The notes beneath the pieces were generated by a model that had not been told where the DNA came from, did not search any database, and worked only from the letters and a program-made list of their open reading frames with translations. The position numbers were made by a program, and so were the translations under genes. Positions 28,393-37,144 of a stretch of DNA of 64,000 bases are shown here, one piece after another; position 1 is the first letter of the stretch; each line of letters starts with the position of its first letter. The DNA lies in assembly GCF_030816615.1 (NCBI RefSeq), contig NZ_JAUSYD010000001.1, positions 1,054,001 to 1,118,000 of the forward strand, written 5' to 3'. The stretch comes from Streptomyces sp. B1I3 (GTDB lineage Bacteria; Actinomycetota; Actinomycetes; Streptomycetales; Streptomycetaceae).

Positions 28393-29627
28393 CGGACTGC
28401 TCCCGAGAGTGAGGGGGCGGCTCGTACGGCGCTGTAGACGCGGGCGACACCGTCGGTGACCCGGTCCCAGGTGTAGTGGGTGAGGACTCGTTCGCGGCCG
28501 GCGGCACCGAGACGTTCCAGCCGTTCAGGGTCGTCGATCAGACCTCTGATGACGCCCGCGAGAGCGTGGCTGTCGTCGTCGGGCGGGACGAGGGCGCCCG
28601 TGACGCCGTCGACCACGGTGTCGAGGTGACCGCCGACCGCCGTGGCCAGGACCGGGGTGCGGCAGGCCATGGCCTCGATGGGCACGATGCCGAACGGTTC
28701 GTAGTCGGGGAGGGACAGCACCAGGTCCGCACCGGACATCAGGCGGGGCATCTGGGTGTGGGGCACCGCACCCAGCAGCGTGACGCGGTCCTGGACGCCG
28801 TACTCCTCGGCCACCTTCCGCAGGCGTTCGGCCTCCGGTTCGGCGAACAGCAGCGCGGCCTCGGGCCCGCCGGCGACGAGGAGTTCCGCGTCGGGCACCT
28901 CGGCGAGCGCCCGGACGGCACGGTCGAACCCCTTGCGCCGTACGAGCCGGCCGACGGCCAGCAGACGCCGGGGGCCGGACGCGGGGCGGCGGGCGTCCTC
29001 GATCGGCGAGAAGTGGACGGGGTCGACTCCGCACGGCACGACCGAGATCCGCTCGCGCGGCACACCCATGGCAGCCAGCTCGGCGACCTCGTCGGCGCAG
29101 GTCGCCAGGACCCGCCTGCACTCCTGCCCGATCGCCGCCTCCACGGCCAGGCGCTGGGGCGGGCTGGTGTCCTCGGCACCCTGGTGGCGCCTCTTCACCG
29201 TGCCGAGGGCGTGGTAGGTCTGGACGACCGGGACACCGAGGCCGCGGACCCCTGCGAGCGCCGCCGTACCGGACATCCAGAAGTGCGCGTGCACGACGTC
29301 CGGCGGTCCTGACCGCCAGCGGCGTGCGAGGAAGGCCCCGAACTCCGGCATGTGGGCGAGGAGTTCGTCCTTGGGCACCGGGGCGGGTGGCCCGGCGGGC
29401 ACGTGCGCGACCTGGTAGCCGCCCGGCGTGGTGACCTGCCCCGGCAGGGCCGGGTCGTCGCGGCGCGTGTAGACGGTGACCGCGTGACCGCGCCGGGCGA
29501 GGTGTTCGGCGAGTTGGGCCACGTAGACGTTCTGCCCGCCCGCGTCCGGCCCGCCGAGCTCGGCCAGGGGGCTGGCGTGCTCGGAGACCAGGGCGACGCG
29601 GACGGGGGCTGGAGTGGCGTTCCTCAT
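28389..29627 (-). CDS. Family 4 glycosyltransferase
   Basis: GT-B enzyme of 412 aa. It has LAELGGPDAGGQNVYVAQLA (Gly-rich acceptor loop), DVVHAHFWMSG, LLAVGRLVRRKGFDR, and the EX7E motif in PDYEPFGIVPIEAMACRTPV. It resembles MshA/sucrose-phosphate-synthase-like transferases that use UDP or GDP sugars. The ATG at 29627 overlaps the upstream stop. It acts in the cytoplasm on a soluble or membrane-linked acceptor; the acceptor is unknown. Confidence 0.92.
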   Translation of the reverse strand: MRNATPAPVRVALVSEHASPLAELGGPDAGGQNVYVAQLAEHLARRGHAVTVYTRRDDPALPGQVTTPGGYQVAHVPAGPPAPVPKDELLAHMPEFGAFLARRWRSGPPDVVHAHFWMSGTAALAGVRGLGVPVVQTYHALGTVKRRHQGAEDTSPPQRLAVEAAIGQECRRVLATCADEVAELAAMGVPRERISVVPCGVDPVHFSPIEDARRPASGPRRLLAVGRLVRRKGFDRAVRALAEVPDAELLVAGGPEAALLFAEPEAERLRKVAEEYGVQDRVTLLGAVPHTQMPRLMSGADLVLSLPDYEPFGIVPIEAMACRTPVLATAVGGHLDTVVDGVTGALVPPDDDSHALAGVIRGLIDDPERLERLGAAGRERVLTHYTWDRVTDGVARVYSAVRAAPSLSGAVR

Positions 29628-30586
29628 CGCGTGACCTCTTTCATCAGGTGTTCCCAGTCGTCCAGGAAGCGCTGCACCCCGTAGCGGGCGAGTGCGGCGG
29701 CCCTGGCCCCCTCCCCCACGCGCCTGGCGTGACCGTGGTCGGCGAGGAAGGCGCGGACGGCCTCCTCCAGGACGTCGGGGCGGTTGGAGACGACTCCGGC
29801 GCCGTCCGGCACCGCTTCGCGGACCTCCGTGGTGTCCAGCGCCACGACCGGCATGCCGAGGAACATCGCCTCCAGGAGCGACAGGCCGAGCGATGTCCAG
29901 CGCACGGGGTGGAGGTAGAGCCTGCGGCGGGCCATCGCCGGATGGAGTTCGCTCTGCGGCAGGTCCCAGGTGCGGCAGCGGTCGGCAGGCAGACCGAGAT
30001 GTGCGGCGAGTCCCTCGGTGCGCATGCCGAAGACGTCCAGCGGCGCGGCGCGGGAGAAGGCGGGCAGCAGGTCGGTCCCGGTGGTGCGGCCACGCCGTAC
30101 CGGCTCATTCACCACCACGGCGGCCCTCGGCTCCTCGCCGGTCCACAGTCCGCCCGGGTCGATGATGCCGTGCTCGATGACCGTGGCCGGGGCCCGGCCG
30201 GTGTCCCACATCAGCCGGTTGAAGTGCGTGACGTGGACGACGGGGATGTCGTCCCGTCCGGCCAGCGGGTGCCGGGTGTCCACCGCTGTTCCGTCCGGGC
30301 TGTTGTGCTCGACGTACACGGCCGGGACGTCCGTGCCCGGCCGCCGGCCCGTCCAGGCGTGGGCCAGTCCGATCTCGTGGGGCCGCTGGAGGACCATCAG
30401 GTCGATGTCGCTCTCCCGGAGAGCGCCGGGACTCACCTCCCGCACCCGGTCAGGCCACTGCCAGGTGCGGGCCCGCCCGAGACCGTCGGGTCCGCGGTCC
30501 GGTGTGACGGGCACGAGGCAGGTGTGCGGTCCCTGGACGAACGACGTGATCCAGGAACCGTGGACGTGCCAGATGAGGATGTTCAT
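29624..30586 (-). CDS. GT-B glycosyltransferase (family 1/4-like)
   Basis: A 320-aa protein with a divergent N-terminal half: MNILIWHVHGSWITSFVQG, then DLMVLQRPHEI and VYVEHNSPDG. The C-terminal Rossmann half is recognisable: LYLHPVRWTSLGLSLLEAMF carries the EX7E-like donor-site segment, followed by GMPVVALDTTEVREAV. Start ATGA overlaps the GT9 stop. The exact family is uncertain, but the glycosyltransferase fold is well supported by context and C-terminus. Confidence 0.8.
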   Translation of the reverse strand: MNILIWHVHGSWITSFVQGPHTCLVPVTPDRGPDGLGRARTWQWPDRVREVSPGALRESDIDLMVLQRPHEIGLAHAWTGRRPGTDVPAVYVEHNSPDGTAVDTRHPLAGRDDIPVVHVTHFNRLMWDTGRAPATVIEHGIIDPGGLWTGEEPRAAVVVNEPVRRGRTTGTDLLPAFSRAAPLDVFGMRTEGLAAHLGLPADRCRTWDLPQSELHPAMARRRLYLHPVRWTSLGLSLLEAMFLGMPVVALDTTEVREAVPDGAGVVSNRPDVLEEAVRAFLADHGHARRVGEGARAAALARYGVQRFLDDWEHLMKEVTR

Positions 30587-31590
30587 GCGGTCACCTCGAT
30601 GAGCTCGCGGACGGCCCGCACCACGCGCTGGGGCGTGACCTCGTCCAGGCACGGATGTCCGGGGACGGGGCAGTGCCGGGCGCGGCTGCCGGCACACTTC
30701 GCGGACTGGTCGCCGAGCAGGACGGACGGCACCCCGAAGGGCCCCCAGCGTTCCGCGGGCACCACCGGGGCGAACAGGGAGACGACGGGTGTGCCCACCG
30801 CGGCGGCCAGGTGGGCGGGGCCGGTGTTGCCGCTGACGAGGGCGTCGGCGCCGCGCAGGACGCCGGCCAGGGTGCGGGGTTCCGTCCGGCCGCCGAGGTC
30901 CAGTCCGGCCGTGCCGCTCACCCTCCGGGTCAGCGCCGTCTCGTCCGGTCCGCCGGTGACCACCACGCGGTGTCCGGCATCGGCGAGCCGCTGCACTGTC
31001 TCGGCGCAGCGCTCCGGACTCCAGGCACGCGCCGGGGCACTGGCTCCCGGATGGACGACGACGTAGGGGCCGTTGCCGGTGAGGGCGGCGGTGTCGGGAG
31101 CGGGCAGCACCCGGAGCCTGCCGTCGTCCCCCCGGGCCGGCGCGAAGCCCATGGCGACGGCGGTGTCCAGCGCGGCCTCCGCCTCGTGGCGGCCGGGGAG
31201 CCTCCGGTGCCTGACGTCGAGCAGGGTCCCCGGGTGGTCGGCGCTGTCCGCCCCGATCCGGCCCACTCCGGCCATCCTGAGCAGCAGCGCGGTGGGCAGG
31301 GGGCTCTGGTGGAAGGAGGTCAGGACGAGCCCGGTGTCGTACGCGCCGTCCCTCAGCCGCCGGGTCACCGTCTCGATTCCGGCCTCCTCGACCGTCGGCG
31401 GCCGTACCCCCTCCCAGGGGGCCTCCCAGACGAGTACGTCGTCGACGCCCGGCAGCAGCCGGGCGGCGGGTTCGCCCCGCGGCCCGCACAGCAGGGTGAC
31501 GTGGGTGGCGTTCGCGGCGACCGCGCGGACGGCGGGTCCCGCGAGGAGTACGTCGCCGAAGCTGTCCAGCCGGGTGACCAGAACCCTCAT
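30583..31590 (-). CDS. Family 9 glycosyltransferase (heptosyltransferase-like)
   Basis: A 335-aa GT9 protein. It opens MRVLVTRLDSFGDVLLAGPA and has VVVHPGASAPARAW and LVSGNTGPAHLAAAVGTPVV. The C-terminus contains several cysteines (SAKCAGSRARHCPVPGHPC), as in many GT9 members. Second heptosyltransferase-like enzyme of the cluster. Start ATG at 31590 overlaps the gmhB stop. Confidence 0.92.
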   Translation of the reverse strand: MRVLVTRLDSFGDVLLAGPAVRAVAANATHVTLLCGPRGEPAARLLPGVDDVLVWEAPWEGVRPPTVEEAGIETVTRRLRDGAYDTGLVLTSFHQSPLPTALLLRMAGVGRIGADSADHPGTLLDVRHRRLPGRHEAEAALDTAVAMGFAPARGDDGRLRVLPAPDTAALTGNGPYVVVHPGASAPARAWSPERCAETVQRLADAGHRVVVTGGPDETALTRRVSGTAGLDLGGRTEPRTLAGVLRGADALVSGNTGPAHLAAAVGTPVVSLFAPVVPAERWGPFGVPSVLLGDQSAKCAGSRARHCPVPGHPCLDEVTPQRVVRAVRELIEVTA

Positions 31591-32141
31591 GCGCGGGCCT
31601 CCTGACGGTCGAGGACCATGCGCACGGCGGTCAGCACGTCCGGTGCGGTCCACCGTTCGACCGCCACCTCGGCGGGCAGGGTCACCGCGTTGGGGACCAG
31701 GACGCCTCGGGCCCCCGCCGCCCGTGCCGCGAGGACGTCGGCCCGGATGTCACCGATCACCACGCACTCCGCCGGCGGTACGCCCAGCCTGCGGGCGGCC
31801 TCCAGGACGAGCCCCGGCCGCGGTTTGCGGCAGGTGCAGCCGGCGTCGGGGCTGTGCGGGCAGAACACCCAGGTTCCGAGGGTGCCGAGCAGGGCGTCGG
31901 CCCGTGCGTTGACCCGCAGCACCTCGTCCTCGCGGAGCAGTCCCCGGCCGATGCCCGACTGGTTGCTGACCACTCCCGTGGGGATGCCCGCGGAACGCAG
32001 GAGGTCCACCGCTTCGCGCGCCCCCGGCAGGAGCCGGACCAGCTCGGGGTCGCCGTTGTAGGGGACGTCCTCGACGAGGGTGCCGTCGCGGTCGAAGAGG
32101 ACCGCGGACACCCGGCCGTACGGTGGCGCGCCGGGGGTCAC
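31587..32141 (-). CDS. gmhB: Heptose 1,7-bisphosphate 7-phosphatase (GmhB-like, HAD-IIIA)
   Basis: HAD phosphatase of 184 aa. It has FDRDGTLVEDVPYN (motif I, nucleophile Asp), VSNQSGIGRGLL (motif II), the zinc-binding loop FCPHSPDAGCTCRKPRPG, and VIGDIRADVLAARAAGA (motif IV). The zinc loop is typical of GmhB. It removes the C7 phosphate from glycero-manno-heptose 1,7-bisphosphate so that HldE can adenylylate C1. The GTG at 32141 overlaps the upstream GT2 stop (GTGA). Confidence 0.92.
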   Translation of the reverse strand: MTPGAPPYGRVSAVLFDRDGTLVEDVPYNGDPELVRLLPGAREAVDLLRSAGIPTGVVSNQSGIGRGLLREDEVLRVNARADALLGTLGTWVFCPHSPDAGCTCRKPRPGLVLEAARRLGVPPAECVVIGDIRADVLAARAAGARGVLVPNAVTLPAEVAVERWTAPDVLTAVRMVLDRQEARA

Positions 32142-33130
32142 GGGGCGCCTCCCGGTGACCGGACGTTACGGTGCCTGACCAGGCCCGTGAGCCAGTGGCG
32201 GACCGCGAGCGGCGGAATGGCGGCGCTGGTCACGGTCATCGTGAGGATCTCGTGCCGGGTCCGGGGCCCGGGGATGATGCGCGCGGCGGCGAACTCGGCC
32301 GTGCCCAGGGCCCACAGCGTGCCGGCGACGGCCGCCGCGCGGTGCCGGCCGGCCGCCGCGCAGACGGTGGCCAGGCAGGCCAGCCCGGTGACGGCGAGGT
32401 GGGCGGGGAGCCGGCCCCGGGGGGCGTGGGCCCGTATCCACCAGTCGGCGCCGTGCAGACGGTTCATCAGGACGTCGTCGGCGTTGCCGCGCTGCGCCCG
32501 CAGGGACACCCAGCGGTCCGCAGGGCGGACGGGGTGACGGGTGACACGGCCGCCCGTGCGGAGGGTCCAGCCGGCGTCCATCATGCGCAGTGCGAGGTCG
32601 GCGTCCTCCCGGAAGGCGCGGCGGAAGCGTTCGTCGAAGCCGCCCACCTCCTTGAGCGCGACCGCGCGGTAGGCCATGTCGGCCGTGGCCCAGGCCGCCT
32701 GCTCCAGGCCCGCCGTCCCCCTCTCCCAGTCCGTCGGCCTGCGGTCCTCGGGGAGGGGGACCGTGAGCCGCCCCTGGACACCGCCGGTGCGGCCGTCCGC
32801 CGCCACGAGGTCGTCGGCGAGCCGGTCGGCCCAGTCGGGGAGGACCTGGACGTCGTCGTCGAGGAAGACCACCCAGGGCGCGGTGACGGCCCGCAGGCCG
32901 GCGTTGCGGGCGGCGGCCGGGCCCCGGCCGCCGGTGGCCAGGGTGCGGACGCGGTCGCAGAGTTCGCCGGCCGCCTCGACGGGCAGGATGTCCTGCGGCG
33001 CGGGGCGGTCGTCGACGACGACCACCTCGGCCGGCCTGGGTCCGGAGGCGGACGCCAGCGCCCGCAGGCAGTCGGTGAGGCAGGCCCGGCCGATGGTGGG
33101 GACGACCACCGCGTACTCCGGGGCGTTCAT
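32138..33130 (-). CDS. Family 2 glycosyltransferase with C-terminal membrane segments
   Basis: A 330-aa GT-A protein. It has YAVVVPTIGRACLTDCLRAL, VVVDDRPAP, the DxD motif in VVFLDDDVQVLPDW, and FREDADLALRMM (ED motif). The last 80 residues contain one or two hydrophobic stretches (AVTGLACLATVCAAAG and later AIPPLAVRHWL), so it may sit at the membrane. Its size fits rhamnosyl- or mycolyl-arabinogalactan-like transferases, but the sugar is unknown. It overlaps both neighbours. Confidence 0.9.
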   Translation of the reverse strand: MNAPEYAVVVPTIGRACLTDCLRALASASGPRPAEVVVVDDRPAPQDILPVEAAGELCDRVRTLATGGRGPAAARNAGLRAVTAPWVVFLDDDVQVLPDWADRLADDLVAADGRTGGVQGRLTVPLPEDRRPTDWERGTAGLEQAAWATADMAYRAVALKEVGGFDERFRRAFREDADLALRMMDAGWTLRTGGRVTRHPVRPADRWVSLRAQRGNADDVLMNRLHGADWWIRAHAPRGRLPAHLAVTGLACLATVCAAAGRHRAAAVAGTLWALGTAEFAAARIIPGPRTRHEILTMTVTSAAIPPLAVRHWLTGLVRHRNVRSPGGAP

Positions 33131-34761
33131 GCGTACGCCTTCGCTCGCCGTACCGCGAACGGTCCGAGGGCCAGGAGGTCGACGGGCGCCGAGCCGAAGC
33201 ACTCCAGCGCGTCCCGGGGGTCGTCGACCATCGGCCGGCCTGCCGTGTTCAGGCTGGTGTTCACGACGACGGGCAGCCCGGTGCGCCGTTCGAAGGCGCC
33301 GAGCATGCGGGCCACGAGAGGTTCGGAGACGGGGTCCACCGTCTGGATCCGGGCGGTGCCGTCGACGTGGACGACAGCCGGGATGCGGGCGCGCCATTCC
33401 TCGGCGACCTCGTGGACGAAGAGCATGTACGGGCTGGGAATCGGGCCGTCGAAGAGTTCCGCCGCCCGCTCGGCGAGCACCATGGGTGCGACCGGGCGGA
33501 ACTCCTCGCGCCCCTTGACGGCGTTCAGCCGCTCCAGGTTCTCGGCCCGACCGGGGTGCGCGAGCAGCGAGCGGTGGCCGAGGGCGCGGGGGCCGAATTC
33601 GGACCGCCCCTGGAACCAGGCCACGACACCGTCGCGGCTCAGTTCCTCGGCGACGGTCTCGGCGATGTCGTCGGGCTCCTCGTACGGCACGGCCGCCCGT
33701 TCCAGCCAGCCGCGCAGTTCCTCGTCGCTCCAGCCCCGCCCGAGTGCCGCGGTCGGCATGGCCGCCACGGGCTCCTTCTCGCCGGCGACGTGCAGGGCGG
33801 CGCCGAGTGCCGTCCCCGCGTCGCCGGCGGCCGGCTGCACCCAGATCTGCCGGAACGGGCTCTCCCGGTACAGGCGGGTGTTGGCCACGCAGTTGAGAGC
33901 CACTCCGCCGGCGAGTGTGAGCACGTCCTCGCCCGTGCGGCCGTGCAGCCACCGCGCCAGGTCGAGCATGACGTCCTCCAGGCACTCCTGGGCACTCGCG
34001 GCCACGTCGGCGTGCTCCTGGGACCAGGGGGCTCCGGGCTCCCTCCCCGGTACGAGCGAGGCCCAGGGGACCGGGCGGGCCCGGAAGCCGCCGTCCCCGT
34101 CCGCGTGCACGAACTCCCGCAGCCGGTCCTTGAAGCGGGGCTTGCCGTAGGAGGCGAGCGCCATGACCTTGAACTCGTCGCTGCTGCGCAGGAACCCCAG
34201 GTGCTGGGTGAGGTCCTCGTAGAACAGTCCTACGGAGTCCGGAAGTTCCTGGGACGCCAGGACGGTCAGCTCCCGGTTCACATAGCGGCCCGCGAGGTGT
34301 GAACCGCATTCGCCCCGGCCGTCGAGCACGAGGACCGCGCAGTCGGGGTGCGGTGACGCCTGTCCGGCCGAGGCCGCGTGCGCCACGTGGTGTGCCACGA
34401 AGCGGACCTTGCCGGGGTCGAGCCCGGGCAGCGCCTCGGCGAGGAACTCCGGGGCGCGCCGCGCGTACTCCTGGCGGAGGTGGTCCCACGGGTCGTGGAG
34501 CCCCATCTGCTCGGCCGGACGGGAGAGGTGCGCGTCGTAGGAGTAGGCGACCGCGTCGAGGTCGGCCGGGGTCAGCCCGGCCTGTTCCAGGCACCAGCGG
34601 GCGCTGAGTTCGGGCAGTTCCCAGGCGGAGAACGGGAGCGGGCGCTTGCCGTGCTTACGCCGGCTGAAGCGCTCCTCCTCCGCCGCGGCGACGATCCTGC
34701 CGTCCACGACGAGGGCGGCGGCGGGGTCGTGGAAGAGTGCGTTGATACCGAGGACGCGCAT
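33127..34761 (-). CDS. NodU/CmcH-family O-carbamoyltransferase
   Basis: Carbamoyltransferase of 544 aa. The N-terminal Kae1-like domain has NALFHDPAAALVVDGRIVAA and the metal-binding FVAHHVAHAAS. The C-terminal YrdC-like domain has WFQGRSEFGPRALGHRSLL and VVNTSLNTAGRPMVDDP. Such enzymes transfer a carbamoyl group from carbamoyl phosphate, via carbamoyl-AMP, to a sugar hydroxyl (NodU, TobZ) or an antibiotic. Placed among sugar genes, it should decorate the glycan or its heptose. ATG at 34761; 11 bp after the epimerase stop. Confidence 0.93.
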   Translation of the reverse strand: MRVLGINALFHDPAAALVVDGRIVAAAEEERFSRRKHGKRPLPFSAWELPELSARWCLEQAGLTPADLDAVAYSYDAHLSRPAEQMGLHDPWDHLRQEYARRAPEFLAEALPGLDPGKVRFVAHHVAHAASAGQASPHPDCAVLVLDGRGECGSHLAGRYVNRELTVLASQELPDSVGLFYEDLTQHLGFLRSSDEFKVMALASYGKPRFKDRLREFVHADGDGGFRARPVPWASLVPGREPGAPWSQEHADVAASAQECLEDVMLDLARWLHGRTGEDVLTLAGGVALNCVANTRLYRESPFRQIWVQPAAGDAGTALGAALHVAGEKEPVAAMPTAALGRGWSDEELRGWLERAAVPYEEPDDIAETVAEELSRDGVVAWFQGRSEFGPRALGHRSLLAHPGRAENLERLNAVKGREEFRPVAPMVLAERAAELFDGPIPSPYMLFVHEVAEEWRARIPAVVHVDGTARIQTVDPVSEPLVARMLGAFERRTGLPVVVNTSLNTAGRPMVDDPRDALECFGSAPVDLLALGPFAVRRAKAYA

Positions 34762-34772
34762 GGGGGCCTCCG

Positions 34773-35768
34773 TCAGAGCCGCTGGGCCGTCGCGGCGGTT
34801 TCGGGCAGGGACGAGAAGTAGGCGATGGTGCGTTTGATGCCTTCCTCGCTGCTCACCCGGGGCTCCCAGCCGAGCAGTTCGCGCGCCAGGGTGGTGTCGG
34901 GCCTGCGCCGTTCGGGGTCGTCGACGGGGCGCTCGACGAAGGTGAGTGTGGAGGCGGAGCCGGTCATGGCGATCACACGACGGGCGATGTCGGCGACCGT
35001 GACCTCCTCGCCTCCGCCGATGTTGACCGGGCGGACCGCGTGGCTGGCGGCCACCGCGAGGACGCCGTCGATCGTGTCGTCCACGTAGCAGAGCGAGCGC
35101 GTCTGGCTTCCGTCCCCGGCCACGGTCACCGGCTTCCCGGCCAGTGCCTGGGAGATGAAGGTCGGGACCGCCCGTCCGTCGTCGGCCCGCATCCGGGGGC
35201 CGTACGTGTTGAACATCCGTACGATGCCGGCGTCCAGCCCCTTCGCGCCGACGTGCGCCGTGACCAGGGCCTCGGCGAACCGTTTGGACTCGTCGTACAC
35301 GCTGCGCGGGCCGACGGGGTTGACGTTGCCCCAGTAGTCCTCACGCTGCGGGTGGACGAGCGGGTCGCCGTAGACCTCGGACGTCGAGGCGAGGAGGAAG
35401 CGCGCGCCGTCGCGGTGCGCGATCGCCAGCGCGTTGCGGGTGCCGAGGCTGCCGGCGTCCATGGTCTCCAGCGGGTGGCTCATGTAGTGCACGGGCGAGG
35501 CTGGGCACGCGAAGTGCAGGACCAGGTCGTAGGGGCCGGTCAGGTCGGCGGCCACGGTGTCCGAGGACACGTCGCACTGCACGAAGCGGAATCCGGGCCG
35601 GCCGGTCAGGTGGGCGATGTTGCGGCTGGATCCCGAGATCAGGTTGTCCGCGCAGTCGACTTCGACTCCCGAATCCAGCAGCCGCTCGCACAGGTGTGAG
35701 CCGAGGAAACCGGCGCCCCCGGTCACAGCGGCGCGGCGCCATGGGGGCGGTGTCGTCATGGATGTCAT
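34773..35768 (-). CDS. UXS-like NAD-dependent sugar-nucleotide epimerase/decarboxylase
   Basis: Extended SDR of 331 aa and first gene of the run. It has TGGAGFLGSHLCERLL, FACPASPVHYMSHPLET (typical of UDP-glucuronate decarboxylases), STSEVYGDPLVHPQ, and GPRSVYDESKRFAEAL with YxxxK. Such enzymes make UDP-xylose from UDP-glucuronate; heptose epimerases (HldD) look different. So either a pentose donor is made, or the enzyme has been recruited to act on the heptose nucleotide. The start ATG is at 35768, with an alternative three codons later. Confidence 0.88.
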   Translation of the reverse strand: MTSMTTPPPWRRAAVTGGAGFLGSHLCERLLDSGVEVDCADNLISGSSRNIAHLTGRPGFRFVQCDVSSDTVAADLTGPYDLVLHFACPASPVHYMSHPLETMDAGSLGTRNALAIAHRDGARFLLASTSEVYGDPLVHPQREDYWGNVNPVGPRSVYDESKRFAEALVTAHVGAKGLDAGIVRMFNTYGPRMRADDGRAVPTFISQALAGKPVTVAGDGSQTRSLCYVDDTIDGVLAVAASHAVRPVNIGGGEEVTVADIARRVIAMTGSASTLTFVERPVDDPERRRPDTTLARELLGWEPRVSSEEGIKRTIAYFSSLPETAATAQRL

Positions 35769-36153
35769 AGGACGGCCTTTCGTCCGCTGCGAGAGGGCTT
35801 CCCGCCGGTCGTTCGGGGGCCGGCGGGAGCTGCCCGGTCCGGATGACCGGCTCGTTCCGGTACCGGTTCGCGCCGGGTGGTACCCGGGGCGGGTGCCTTT
35901 CCGCGCGCGGCCGCCGTGGTCCCGACGGCACGGCCAGCCGGGTAACCAGGTCAGTTGGTTTCACACATTAAATCCTGCTTCGTTAGTCGAAGTCCTGACA
36001 TTTGCGCAGGTGGACGCGCGGGCCTCGGCCCGATCGCACCCGATCGGAGGTATGGCGCGGTTGCCGGGATTCAGCGGTGCGCCCGCGCCGGTGCCGGGCG
36101 CCGCGTGCCGCCCGCCGGCCCGCCGGCGGGACCCCCGGCGGGCCCGTGTTCCT
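35769..36153. other. Leader region of the heptose-glycan run
   Basis: 385 bp without a gene, between the sigma-factor stop and the first gene of the run. It contains an AT-richer patch (about 35958-35998) unlike its surroundings, where the promoter probably lies, and a terminator hairpin at its far end. A GGGTAC on the minus strand (35880-35885) lacks a SigB-type -35. Confidence 0.5.
36117..36144 (-). terminator. Hairpin after sigma-factor gene
   Basis: GGCCCGCCGG (36117-36126) pairs with CCGGCGGGCC (36135-36144) around an 8-nt loop, starting 10 bp past the sigma-factor stop. Confidence 0.7.
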
Positions 36154-36924
36154 TCAGGCCCCCTCGCGGAGGCTGCGGCAGGCCTTGCTGATCAGGCGCG
36201 ACACGTGCATCTGGGAGATGCCCAGTTCGGCGGCGATGGCACTCTGCGTTATGCCGGCGAAGAACCGGAGGTAGAGCACGTGGCGTTCCCGCTCCGACAG
36301 CCGGCGCAGGCCCGGTTTCACCGATTCGCGGTCCACCACGAGATCGAACGCGGTGTCGATCCTGCCCAGGCTCTCGCCGAGGGACAGACCGCCGTCGCTG
36401 CCGGCGATCTCGGCGTCGGTGGAGAGGGCACTGAAGCTGTGAAGGGCCTCGCTGCCCTGGCGGACCTCCTCCTCGGTGAGGCCGGTGTGGGTGGCGATCT
36501 GCCGCTCCGTCACGGCGGAGCCGTCGCCGCCCGCGGCCAGTTCGGCATGGGCGGCCCGCACGACGTTGCGCAGGTCCTGGACGCGGCGCGGCACGTGCAC
36601 CGACCACGTGCGGTCCCTGAAGTGCCGTTTGATCTCCCCGGTGATGGTGGGGACGGCGTAGCTCGCGAACGCGTTGCCCAGGGCGGGGTCGTAGCGGTCG
36701 ACCGCGTTGACCAGTCCGACGGCCGCGACCTGCCGCAGGTCCTCCAGGGACTCACCGCGGTTGCGGAAGCGGCCGGCCAGGCGGTGGGCCATGGGGAGCC
36801 AGGCGCGGATGGTGTCGTCCCGCAGCCGGTCCCGCTCGGCGCCCTCGGGCAGTTCGGCGAGGCGCCGGAAGGCCGCTGCCGTGTCCGGATCGGCACGCCG
36901 GTCGTCGGCACACATCTGAGCCAC
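36154..36924 (-). CDS. SigB/SigF/SigG-family RNA polymerase sigma factor
   Basis: Sigma factor of 256 aa of the stress/sporulation group with regions 2, 3 and 4. Region 2 contains GLVNAVDRYDPALGNAFASY and GEIKRHFRDRTWSVHVPRRV; the C-terminal HTH is GITQSAIAAELGISQMHVSR. Streptomyces have about nine such factors, controlled by RsbW-like kinases and STAS antagonists through partner switching. No anti-sigma gene is adjacent; one RsbW-like gene and a SpoIIE-type phosphatase lie more than 30 kb away. The GTG at 36924 (GAGGAG 5 nt upstream) is preferred over the ATG three codons later. Confidence 0.95.
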   Translation of the reverse strand: MAQMCADDRRADPDTAAAFRRLAELPEGAERDRLRDDTIRAWLPMAHRLAGRFRNRGESLEDLRQVAAVGLVNAVDRYDPALGNAFASYAVPTITGEIKRHFRDRTWSVHVPRRVQDLRNVVRAAHAELAAGGDGSAVTERQIATHTGLTEEEVRQGSEALHSFSALSTDAEIAGSDGGLSLGESLGRIDTAFDLVVDRESVKPGLRRLSERERHVLYLRFFAGITQSAIAAELGISQMHVSRLISKACRSLREGA

Positions 36925-37144
36925 TCAACTCCTCGCCGTACACGGATGCGCCCCGCCTCCAGTGCGATGTAAACAAAGGATGGCCGCGTCCGCTCGCCGG
37001 CGGCCGGGATCTCCGCGGCACGGCGTGAGGCATTCGGCCGATGGGGTGCACACCGGGGGGAGGGAACGGCCGCCGCGCAGTCACCGGCGTGCCCGGCGGA
37101 GCCCGTCCCGGGTTCCGGCCCTGCCCCGGGACGGGCGGAGCGCT

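Noticed and set aside
36949-36974. GTTT-N16-GGGGCG upstream of the sigma-factor gene as an autoregulatory SigB promoter
   Set aside because: Three of six -10 positions differ from GGGTAC.
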